Assembly: GCA_018829865.1 (NCBI GenBank)
Contig: JAHJTR010000198.1
Span: forward strand, 1 to 5,333
DNA: 5,333 bases
Direction: 5' to 3'
Origin: Patescibacteria group bacterium
Lineage (GTDB): Bacteria; Patescibacteriota; Gracilibacteria; UBA1369; JAHJTR01
Position 1 is the stretch's first letter. Every line of letters starts with the position of its first letter. The position numbers and the translations under genes were made by a program. Below, piece by piece: positions 1-5,333 of this stretch. The notes under the pieces were generated by a model. It did no database searches. It saw only the letters and a list, made by a program, of their open reading frames with translations, and was not told the DNA's origin.

Positions 1-979
1 AAACGTAAGTGCCACAGTCACGCAGATTAAAAAATGCGTTAAAGAAGGTGCAGAGTTAATGAGGATCACAGTCCCAACAACCAAACACGCGCAGGCTTTT
101 GGCGAAATCAAAAAAGCACTTAAAAAGAGCAAGATCAAAGTTCCACTTATAGCGGATATTCATTTTTCAGCTCAGGCAGCCTTCGCAGTCCTTCCATATG
201 CGGATAAAATCAGATTAAATCCCGGCAACTTTCCAGGTAGAGAATTAATAAATTTTATTGAGGAGGCAAAAAACGCCAATGTGCCAATCAGAATAGGCAC
301 AAATCACGGATCATTGCCTAAAGACATGCTGGAAAAATTCGGCAACACCCCAAAAGGAATGGTCGAAGCCACGATGCGTTATTTAAGAAAATTCAAGAAA
401 CATAAATTCGAAAATATCGTAGTAGCCCTAAAAGCCACCGATCCACTGATTATGATCGAAGCAAATCGCATGTTAGTCGCCAAAATGGACAAAAATAAAA
501 TGAATTACCCAATCCATTTAGGAGTTACAGAGGCCGGCAGCGACTTAGATGGCCGCGCAAAATCAACCATCGGAATCGGCACACTCCTTTTGGATGGAAT
601 AGGGGACACAATCAGGGTTTCATTAACGGAAGCCCCCGAAAAAGAAATCCCGGTATGCTACAGCATTCTGCAAGCAACCCGCACCCGCATAACCAAAACC
701 GAATTTATTTCCTGCCCTTCTTGCGGCCGCACACTTTTTGATATCGAAAAAACAACCGCCCAAATCAAAAAAAGTCTCGGGAATCTGAAAGGTGTAAGAA
801 TAGCGATTATGGGTTGCATAGTGAATGGTCTTGGCGAAATGGCTGATAGTGATTTTGGTTTTGTAGGAGGTAAACCCGGGCACATCAACCTCTACAAAAA
901 CAAGAAATTAATCAAGAGAGACATTCCCGAATCAAAAGCGGTTACCGAGCTTGAACAATTAATCAAACAAACAATTTAA
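1..979 (+). CDS. ispG: 4-hydroxy-3-methylbut-2-enyl diphosphate synthase (IspG/GcpE), 5'-truncated by window edge
   Basis: IspG carries out the penultimate step of the MEP isoprenoid pathway, the reductive ring opening of MEcPP to HMBPP, in the cytoplasm with a [4Fe-4S] cluster. The frame is open from base 2, giving 325 visible residues. The first visible residues (NVSATVTQIKK) align with about residue 40 of the 372-residue E. coli enzyme, so roughly 40 N-terminal residues lie outside the window and the ATG at 59 is internal. TIM-barrel motifs are clear: IADIHF, RLNPGN, RIGTNHGSL, HLGVTEAG and GIGDTIRVSL. The C-terminal Fe-S domain has CPSCGR (Cys codons 713 and 722) and MGCIVNGLGE (Cys codon 815, Glu codon 836), so all three ligand cysteines and the cluster-proximal Glu are present. 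The usual NGPGE motif reads NGLGE here. Motifs such as TNHGSL and MADSDFGFVGG resemble the plant/Chlamydia/Bacteroidota type, yet the extra middle domain of those enzymes is absent. Identification is very secure. Confidence 0.97.
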   Translation, partial: NVSATVTQIKKCVKEGAELMRITVPTTKHAQAFGEIKKALKKSKIKVPLIADIHFSAQAAFAVLPYADKIRLNPGNFPGRELINFIEEAKNANVPIRIGTNHGSLPKDMLEKFGNTPKGMVEATMRYLRKFKKHKFENIVVALKATDPLIMIEANRMLVAKMDKNKMNYPIHLGVTEAGSDLDGRAKSTIGIGTLLLDGIGDTIRVSLTEAPEKEIPVCYSILQATRTRITKTEFISCPSCGRTLFDIEKTTAQIKKSLGNLKGVRIAIMGCIVNGLGEMADSDFGFVGGKPGHINLYKNKKLIKRDIPESKAVTELEQLIKQTI

Positions 980-983
980 AAAT

Positions 984-1433
984 ATGCCTTGCAAAGATTT
1001 AACCGAAATCCTAACTCTCACAATCGATACCAAAGATCGCCTGATTGATTACACCCTAAACAAAAAATCATGCAGCAAACCGATCGGAGATCAAAGTCTT
1101 TTACTAAGTTTACTTAAAAATAAAACAACTGAGAATATTCTAAATTTATCAGGCAAAGACCTCATCCCGCCGGACGAAAAAGATTTTAACGAAATTTTTC
1201 TTTTCGAAAAACACTTTAATGCCATAAAACACGGTATTAAAGCCTTCTTAGGCGACAAAAGTAAGTCGCTCCATCAATATTTCCGGACATCGGTAAAAAA
1301 AATAGTTCATTCCGAGGGCAGCATTAACATTGAAGTTGAGATCTCATTAAATATTTCAGGAGGTAAATCTACTTCGGCCCAAAATCTATCCCAAATAAAA
1401 CCCTGCTGCAAAACCTGTACATTTAGGGGATAA
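984..1433 (+). CDS. IscU/NifU N-terminal-like (Fe-S scaffold-like) protein lacking the third ligand cysteine
   Basis: This is a 149-residue cytoplasmic protein. Residues 3-60 align by eye with IscU from its first ligand cysteine: PCKDLTEILTLTID matches PACGDVMKLQIKV, and the stretch KKSCSKPIGDQSLLLSLLKN matches the IscU segment around its second cysteine. C3 and C30 occupy the places of IscU C37 and C63 (spacing 27 against 26), and D5 corresponds to the conserved D39. At the third ligand position, IscU KIHCSILA corresponds to EKHFNAIK here, so the cysteine is replaced by F78. The tail adds a CCKTC motif (C141, C142, C145) which could supply other ligands. The gene begins 4 bases after the ispG stop with no Shine-Dalgarno, so translation is probably coupled. 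Fold assignment is inference from motif spacing. A role in Fe-S supply to IspG is a further inference from position. It may equally be a non-scaffold member of the SufE/NifU superfamily. Confidence 0.6.
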   Translation: MPCKDLTEILTLTIDTKDRLIDYTLNKKSCSKPIGDQSLLLSLLKNKTTENILNLSGKDLIPPDEKDFNEIFLFEKHFNAIKHGIKAFLGDKSKSLHQYFRTSVKKIVHSEGSINIEVEISLNISGGKSTSAQNLSQIKPCCKTCTFRG

Positions 1434-1468
1434 AAAATGCTCAATTAAGCCGCTTATCTCCTTTGTTG

Positions 1469-1497
1469 TTGTCGTATTAGCAGTTTTAATGTATAAT
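1469..1497 (+). promoter_or_regulatory. Sigma-70-type promoter for the DJ-1/PAS gene pair
   Basis: A perfect -10 hexamer TATAAT (1492-1497) lies 17 bp downstream of a 4/6 -35 match, TTGTCG (1469-1474). This predicts a transcript start near 1504 and a leader of about 25 bases before the ATG at 1530. The 96-base gap between the NifU-like gene and the DJ-1 gene otherwise holds only AT-rich sequence. I see no convincing terminator for the upstream pair in it. Confidence 0.65.
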
Positions 1498-1529
1498 ATA
1501 AAAATAAAATACTTTAAAAAACAAAAAAT

Positions 1530-2042
1530 ATGTTTAAGCGAGTCGTATTAATTATTGCTCCTGAAAACTACAGGGAAGAAGAACTATTTCACACTCTTAA
1601 AGAGGTAGAAACATCAGGGATAGGTATCTTAATTGCCTCTAAAAAAATTGGCACATGCATAGGGCAGGTTACAAAAACAAAAACCGAGTCTTTAGCAAGC
1701 CTAGAAATGATTAAGGTTGATGATTATGACGGAATAATTTTTATAGGAGGCTTTGGCAGTAGTGTTTTTTTTGAAGATGAAAAAGCTAAATCTCTTGCCA
1801 TAGACTTTTATGCTGCCAATAAAGTGGTTGCCGCAATTTGCATCGCCCCTTCAATATTGGCTAATGCAGGGCTCCTTAAAGGAAAAACAGTAACGGCATA
1901 TGAGTCTGAAAAAGATAATCTCGAAAAACACGGCGCAAATTTTACGGGTAATAAAGTTGAGCAAGACGGTTTAATTATCACCGCCAATGGTCCTGAGGCA
2001 GCTCACAAATTTGGCAAAACAATAGCTTTAGCTCTTACATAA
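1530..2042 (+). CDS. DJ-1/PfpI family protein
   Basis: This 170-residue protein has the length and fold signature of the DJ-1/ThiJ/PfpI superfamily, cytoplasmic proteins that include deglycase/glyoxalase-like enzymes, proteases, chaperones and redox sensors. The nucleophile-elbow cysteine is C104 in AAICIAPSIL. The acidic residue that lowers its pKa is E18 in NYREEELF, which aligns with human DJ-1 E18. IIFIGGFGS (residues 69-77) is the usual glycine loop and NLEKHGANF the typical C-terminal segment. The residue after the cysteine is Ile rather than the His of PfpI-type AICHGP, so a Cys-His protease-like arrangement is unlikely and the DJ-1-like branch fits better. The ATG at 1530 follows the promoter by about 25 bases, without a Shine-Dalgarno. 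The TAA at 2040 is followed in the same frame by the PAS gene. Family is certain; the substrate cannot be told from sequence. Confidence 0.93.
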   Translation: MFKRVVLIIAPENYREEELFHTLKEVETSGIGILIASKKIGTCIGQVTKTKTESLASLEMIKVDDYDGIIFIGGFGSSVFFEDEKAKSLAIDFYAANKVVAAICIAPSILANAGLLKGKTVTAYESEKDNLEKHGANFTGNKVEQDGLIITANGPEAAHKFGKTIALALT

Positions 2043-2048
2043 AATACT

Positions 2049-3269
2049 TTGTCTCTAGAGAAAATTCTCGATCATATCAATGAACCAATTTTAATCATTA
2101 CAGCCGATGGTAAAGTTAGATATGGCAATGAAAAGTGGTTGAAGAAATTTAATTATAGAGATACCAAAATCAATTCCCTGTCCATAAATGATTTAGTCGA
2201 TAAGGCAGCAATTAAAGATATATCAGGAGGAATAGAGACTGTATTAAAATCGGGATTTATCGAAGTTCAAAATATACCCATCATTAATAGAAGCGGAGGA
2301 ATAATAAAATGTAATTGTAGTTTTATCTTTTTAAATAATGATAAAGACATCCAATCTATAATATTAATAGCTCACGAATTGAGAGAAGTTAGTAGCATTG
2401 AAAATGAATTGGAGGCTGAGTCTAAATTAAATCAAGATATTATCGATTATGCTCCCTTTGGGGTATATATAATAAACACTAAGGGAAATATTGAGTATGT
2501 TAATAAATCAATGCTCAAAATATCCAACGATACTTATGAGGATTTTGTAAAAATTAATGTTTTTAAATTACCCAGTTATTTAAAAAGTGGTCTCATTAAT
2601 AAAATCACAGAGGGTCTAAGTGGTAAATATTTTGTAGTTAAAGAATTAACCTATACATCCCAGATTGGTAATAAAACCACCATAAGAAATTTTGTAGGTA
2701 TTCCTCTTATTAAAAATAATGAAAAAAAATTAATCATTATTGTAGAGGATGTCACAGAGTATAAACTCACAGAAAAAGCTCTTCGCGAAAGTGAAAAACG
2801 TTTTAAAGATTTAATTCTTAATATGGCTGATTGGGTTTGGGAAGTTAATAGTGAGGGGAAATATGTTTATACTTCAAGTAGAGTTGAAAAGATTTTAGGC
2901 TATGAATCGAAAGAAATTATAGGTAAAACTCCTTTTGAATTTATGCCTAAAAGCGAATCCGTGAAAATTGGTAAAATTTTCCAAGAAATCGTTGCCAATA
3001 AGAAACCGATAATCAATTTGCAAAATTGGAATATAAGTAAAGAGGGGAAACGAATATGTATTCTAACTAATGGAGTACCTATTATAGACGAAAGTGGGCA
3101 GCTTTTAGGTTATCGTGGAGTTGATAAAGATATAACTGAGGAAGTTGAATATAGAAAAAAAATTGAAACCATGAATGAGTTTATGGTCGGGAGAGAAGTT
3201 AAAATGATTGAATTAAAAAATGAAATCAAAAAATTAAATGAAGAGCTGAAAAAGCAAAGGGATACTTAA
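2049..3269 (+). CDS. Triple-PAS-domain sensory protein without an output domain (TTG start)
   Basis: A 406-residue soluble protein with no signal peptide or membrane segment. PAS 1 spans about 3-110, with a helical linker at 110-130. PAS 2 spans about 128-237, ending in IVEDVTEYK. A linker carries the ALRESEKRFKDL signature typical between PAS domains. PAS 3 spans about 250-365, with the C-terminal motif LGYRGVDKDITE. The last 40 residues are a charged coiled coil with MVGREVKMIELK (379-390), a linker usually found just before a histidine-kinase, GAF or GGDEF domain; none follows, and the protein stops at residue 406. The TTG at 2049 is the only sensible start: PAS 1 begins at once, an in-frame TAA lies two codons upstream, and the next in-frame ATG encodes Met155. 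It probably shares the promoter of the DJ-1 gene. Ligand and partner are unknown. Its base composition looks AT-richer than ispG. It may be a truncated kinase or a stand-alone adaptor. Confidence 0.85.
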   Translation: MSLEKILDHINEPILIITADGKVRYGNEKWLKKFNYRDTKINSLSINDLVDKAAIKDISGGIETVLKSGFIEVQNIPIINRSGGIIKCNCSFIFLNNDKDIQSIILIAHELREVSSIENELEAESKLNQDIIDYAPFGVYIINTKGNIEYVNKSMLKISNDTYEDFVKINVFKLPSYLKSGLINKITEGLSGKYFVVKELTYTSQIGNKTTIRNFVGIPLIKNNEKKLIIIVEDVTEYKLTEKALRESEKRFKDLILNMADWVWEVNSEGKYVYTSSRVEKILGYESKEIIGKTPFEFMPKSESVKIGKIFQEIVANKKPIINLQNWNISKEGKRICILTNGVPIIDESGQLLGYRGVDKDITEEVEYRKKIETMNEFMVGREVKMIELKNEIKKLNEELKKQRDT

Positions 3270-4547
3270 AAACTTTCGTTTATTAACATTATTTTTCCGA
3301 AGTTGCTGAGTAATAGGTAATTCGCCGCGATAAGTTTTGTGAGCAAGACTGCTATGCGCCGGAAAACTCGAACCGATAAAAACAGTATGTTTACCGAATC
3401 GGCTAGCCAGTTTATCCATACATCCGTATAAACTCTGCATCTTATCAATTTGCAAAGGATTTTCAAAAAGGTCCATTTGTATAGCACTATCTTCGGTCAA
3501 ATCGCTTAAAATAATCCCCGTAGCTCGATACAAAAACGCAGATTTAAACATTTTATCAAACAAAACCCTCACAATTTTCGCCGCCTCATTCGGGAAGCAA
3601 GTAGGTCTATTAAATATTCCCTCCATTCCAAAAGTTTTAAAATGACCGTTAAAATCATGTTTTTTAAGGAGGATAACAATCTTTTTCGCCGCCAAATGAT
3701 GCCTCCTACATTTAATAAAAGCATTTTCCAGATTTTTAATTAATTGCGCATAAACAAAAAATTTATCACGCGACGGTGGCGTAAAAGTTTTCGTTTTAGA
3801 TATGGAACAAGGCGCGGAGTAATTATCTTCATTAATGCTATAAATTTTTTTACCTTTAAGTTCCAAATAAATTTCAAGTTGAGGTTTCGATAAATTATAT
3901 TGCACCCAAGATTCAGATTTCTTCACAAAATCATAAGCGGATTTAATGCCGTGTTTATTCAAAAAAGCCGCAGTATTAGGCCCAATACCCCAAACATCAC
4001 CAACTGGCAACTTCTGCAAATAGTCGGGGATAGTTGAATGCGAAATAACGGTAAATCCGGAAGGCTTATCCCATTTAGATCCAACCTTAGCCAAAACCTT
4101 ATTCAGACTAAGCCCCACAGAAACCGTAATTCCTAAAGATTTATCAATTTCTTGCTTAATCTTAAAGGCAATATCTTTATAAGACATATTAAGTGGTCGT
4201 CTAAGTCCACTAATATCAGCAAAAGCCTCATCAATAGAATATTCTTCAACCACAGGCGTGAATCTCCGAATAATCTCAAACATCCTTTTAGAAAAAAGAC
4301 TATAAGTCTCATAATCCGAAGGCACAATAATCGCCCCGGGGCACATTTTTATAACGTCACGCAAAGGCACACCGCGTTTAACCCCAAACTTTTTCGCCTC
4401 ATAACTCGCCGCCGCCACAATCCCGCGTTCTTTACCCGTGATCACCGGCTTACCTCTATATTCAGGATGAATAGCTTGCTCACATGATGCAAAAAATGCA
4501 TCTGCATCCACGTGGATGATAGAAGGATAAAAATCTGCAAACGACAT
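3234..4547 (-). CDS. dinB: Y-family translesion DNA polymerase (DinB/UmuC-like)
   Basis: This 437-residue low-fidelity polymerase should copy past DNA lesions during the SOS response. Catalytic acidic residues are D14 in HVDADAFFAS and D106/E107 in YSIDEAF. F19 sits at the steric-gate position as in Pol IV, where UmuC has Tyr. VAAASYEAKKFGVKRGVPL (residues 44-62) is the fingers region. VGLSLNKVLAKVGSKWDKP (144-162) and VWGIGP (185-190) belong to the palm/thumb. The little-finger domain occupies about 245-350. QMDLF (357-361) is a good beta-clamp-binding motif. It is followed by a UmuC-like stretch (MDKLASRFGKHTVFIGSS) and a tail, so the enzyme is Pol IV-like at the active site and UmuC-like at the C terminus. 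Longer than the 351 residues of E. coli DinB. The ATG at 4547 lies 2 bases after the lexA stop with no Shine-Dalgarno, indicating an operon with coupled translation. The 3' end overlaps the convergent PAS gene by 36 bp. The symbol is the nearest family name and does not imply strict orthology. Confidence 0.95.
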   Translation of the reverse strand: MSFADFYPSIIHVDADAFFASCEQAIHPEYRGKPVITGKERGIVAAASYEAKKFGVKRGVPLRDVIKMCPGAIIVPSDYETYSLFSKRMFEIIRRFTPVVEEYSIDEAFADISGLRRPLNMSYKDIAFKIKQEIDKSLGITVSVGLSLNKVLAKVGSKWDKPSGFTVISHSTIPDYLQKLPVGDVWGIGPNTAAFLNKHGIKSAYDFVKKSESWVQYNLSKPQLEIYLELKGKKIYSINEDNYSAPCSISKTKTFTPPSRDKFFVYAQLIKNLENAFIKCRRHHLAAKKIVILLKKHDFNGHFKTFGMEGIFNRPTCFPNEAAKIVRVLFDKMFKSAFLYRATGIILSDLTEDSAIQMDLFENPLQIDKMQSLYGCMDKLASRFGKHTVFIGSSFPAHSSLAHKTYRGELPITQQLRKNNVNKRKFLSIPLLFQLFI

Positions 4548-4549
4548 AA

Positions 4550-5128
4550 TTAATGATATTTACGAATAGTAGAGATAATAACTCCTGCAATGGTTAAATT
4601 CTCCCGAGGATAAATCGGCTTAAATTTTTTATTCTCAGGCATCAAAACAATGCGGCCATTCTCTTTTACAAATCTTTTAATCGTCCATTCATTATCAACC
4701 TCCGCAACCACAATATCCCCTTGATTTGCTTCTTTACCTTTCTCAACCAAAACCAAATCCCCGGGCATTATCCCTGCATCAATCATCGATTCCCCCGAAA
4801 CCTTAAGCAAAAAAGTAGCCTCTTTATTAGAGATCAAATATTCATCAATACTAATCGTATCCACCAATTCCTCCTCAGCCGGAGAAGGAAACCCCGCCTC
4901 AACAGTCCCCAAAATCTTCACATCCGCCCCAAGTTTAAAAGGAGTAAGCTTACCGGTTTTATCTTTATTAAGCAGCCCATCCTTAATAAACTTCTGCACC
5001 AAATAAAAAATTGTATTCTTAGACTTAAGCCCAAAAAGCCCCATCATCTCACTATAAGAGGGGACTCTCTTATTCTCCCTAAAAAAATCCTTAAGCTTAA
5101 TCTTCCTCTTTTTATAAACATCCTTCAT
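4550..5128 (-). CDS. lexA: LexA-type SOS repressor, S24 self-cleaving protease
   Basis: A 192-residue repressor. The N terminus (about 8-65) is a LexA-like winged helix-turn-helix: LKDFFRENKRVPSYSEMM, then LKSKNTIFYLVQKFIKDGLL matching the LexA SxxTVxxxLxxLxxKGL pattern. The cleavage site is A78-G79 in GTVEAGFPSP. The C-terminal S24 domain has the nucleophile S114 in SGESMIDAGI, the general base K151 in TIKRF, and the usual MPGDLVLV and AGVIIS strands. All elements for RecA-stimulated self-cleavage are therefore present. Because it has a DNA-binding domain it is a repressor rather than a UmuD. It is slightly shorter than the 202 residues of E. coli LexA. It is the first gene of an operon with the polymerase, and its own promoter contains a matching palindromic operator, indicating autoregulation. 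The ATG at 5128 places the HTH at the right distance from the N terminus; no Shine-Dalgarno precedes it. Confidence 0.95.
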   Translation of the reverse strand: MKDVYKKRKIKLKDFFRENKRVPSYSEMMGLFGLKSKNTIFYLVQKFIKDGLLNKDKTGKLTPFKLGADVKILGTVEAGFPSPAEEELVDTISIDEYLISNKEATFLLKVSGESMIDAGIMPGDLVLVEKGKEANQGDIVVAEVDNEWTIKRFVKENGRIVLMPENKKFKPIYPRENLTIAGVIISTIRKYH

Positions 5129-5152
5129 ACTTTTTAAGTATTAATTTTATTC

Positions 5153-5181
5153 ATTATATAGAACGAAAGTTCTAAAAACAA
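5153..5181 (-). promoter_or_regulatory. lexA-dinB operon promoter
   Basis: Read on the minus strand, a perfect -10 TATAAT (5158-5153) is preceded by a 17-bp spacer and a -35-like TTGTTT (5181-5176). An A/T tract including nine consecutive A/T pairs (5191-5199) lies just upstream and could act as an UP element. Transcription would start near 5146, leaving a leader of about 18 bases before the lexA ATG. The SOS palindrome fills the spacer, so a bound repressor would block RNA polymerase. Confidence 0.75.
5159..5174 (-). promoter_or_regulatory. LexA operator (SOS box), GAAC-N4-GTTC type
   Basis: TAGAACGAAAGTTCTA is an inverted repeat with perfect 6-bp arms around the 4-base centre GAAA. Its core matches the GAAC-N4-GTTC SOS box known from Bacillus and other Gram-positive bacteria, and not the E. 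coli CTG-N10-CAG box. It lies between the -35 and -10 of the lexA promoter, about 30 bases upstream of the lexA start codon, the expected position for autorepression. Assignment to LexA rests on this match and position. Confidence 0.82.
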
Positions 5182-5220
5182 GTGAATTATAAAAAAAAAT
5201 CAAAACAGCCTATCCACAAA

Positions 5221-5250
5221 ATGACAATTCACAACAAAAACATTTATTAT
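5221..5250 (+). promoter_or_regulatory. Possible divergent promoter for a gene beyond the right edge
   Basis: ATGACA (5221-5226, 5/6 to TTGACA) and TATTAT (5245-5250, 5/6 to TATAAT) are separated by 18 bp on the plus strand. This could drive a gene starting after 5333, divergent from lexA. The region is very AT-rich, so near-matches are expected by chance and the call is weak. Confidence 0.3.
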
Positions 5251-5280
5251 ACAAACAAAATTTACTATACTCACTTCGCA

Positions 5281-5304
5281 TTAAGTACTTATTTAAGAAC
5301 TTAT
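5281..5304. repeat. Tandem 12-bp direct repeat, near-palindromic units
   Basis: TTAAGTACTTAT (5281-5292) is followed directly by TTAAGAACTTAT (5293-5304), two units differing at one base. The first unit contains the 10-bp perfect palindrome TAAGTACTTA. A related TTAAGTATTAA occurs at 5134-5144 in the lexA leader. Phased, palindromic units next to a possible divergent promoter could be a regulator binding site, but AT-rich sequence makes chance similarity possible. Confidence 0.5.
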
Positions 5305-5333
5305 TGAGAAAACAGTTCGTATAAATACTAGTT

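Noticed and set aside
623..888. Two minus-strand open frames inside ispG
   Set aside because: They are antisense to the conserved Fe-S domain codons and have no family features.
1445..1455. Small hairpin TAAG-CCG-CTTA after the NifU-like gene
   Set aside because: A 4-bp stem with a 3-base loop and no following T-tract is too weak for a terminator.
4152..4487. 111-codon plus-strand open frame inside the polymerase gene
   Set aside because: It lies antisense to conserved polymerase codons, has a basic low-information product, and no promoter or ribosome site.
4721..5137. 138-codon plus-strand open frame opposite lexA
   Set aside because: It is the antisense shadow of a clearly real lexA; the product shows no recognisable motif.
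5210..5218. CTATCCACA, one base from the DnaA box TTATCCACA, in AT-rich DNA
   Set aside because: Only a single imperfect copy, with no second box and no dnaA, dnaN or gidA nearby, so no support for an origin.
5182..5232. Inverted repeat GTGAATT / AATTCAC with 7-bp arms
   Set aside because: A 37-base loop and AT-rich arms; easily due to chance, and no T-run follows to make a terminator.
5297..5318. Possible second SOS box from GAAC (5297) and GTTC (5315)
   Set aside because: The half-sites are 14 bases apart instead of 4, and the 4-base-spaced partner of GTTC is AGAA, a poor match.

Overview
This 5.3 kb bacterial window is AT-rich. It holds six protein-coding genes and no RNA gene, CRISPR array or insertion sequence that I can see. 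The organism has an MEP isoprenoid pathway (ispG) and a LexA-type SOS response. The IspG resembles the plant/Chlamydia/Bacteroidota type, the lexA operator is of the Gram-positive GAAC-N4-GTTC kind, and none of the gene starts has a Shine-Dalgarno sequence. Together these suggest a little-cultivated lineage. An Omnitrophota-like or other PVC-related bacterium is my guess, held with low confidence because no marker gene is present.

Layout. Plus strand: the 3' nine-tenths of ispG (1-979; the 5' end lies outside the window). Four bases later comes a small cysteine-containing gene (984-1433) that aligns well by eye with the IscU/NifU N-terminal Fe-S scaffold fold but lacks its third ligand cysteine. 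After a clear sigma-70-type promoter (1469-1497) comes a DJ-1/PfpI-family gene (1530-2042). A three-PAS-domain protein with no output domain (2049-3269) follows. It starts at a TTG in the same reading frame as the DJ-1 gene, only two codons past that gene's stop. Minus strand: lexA (5128-4550) followed after 2 bases by a Y-family translesion polymerase gene (4547-3234). The polymerase gene's 3' end overlaps the end of the PAS gene by 36 bp, tail to tail. The remaining 205 bp (5129-5333) is AT-rich regulatory DNA. It carries the lexA promoter with a perfect 6-bp-arm SOS palindrome between -35 and -10, a possible outward-facing promoter, and a tandem 12-bp repeat near the right edge.

How the genes work together. 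lexA and the polymerase form a compact SOS operon. LexA should repress its own promoter through the palindrome and, after RecA-stimulated self-cleavage at Ala78-Gly79, release both itself and the mutagenic polymerase. This resembles umuDC in layout, but the first gene is a full repressor with an HTH. IspG is a [4Fe-4S] enzyme, and the adjacent Fe-S-scaffold-like protein could plausibly serve it; this is inference from position and fold. The DJ-1 and PAS genes look like a co-transcribed stress or redox sensing pair of unknown output. The most interesting points are the NifU_N-like gene with altered ligands, the stop-separated DJ-1/PAS frame, and the self-contained SOS cassette.
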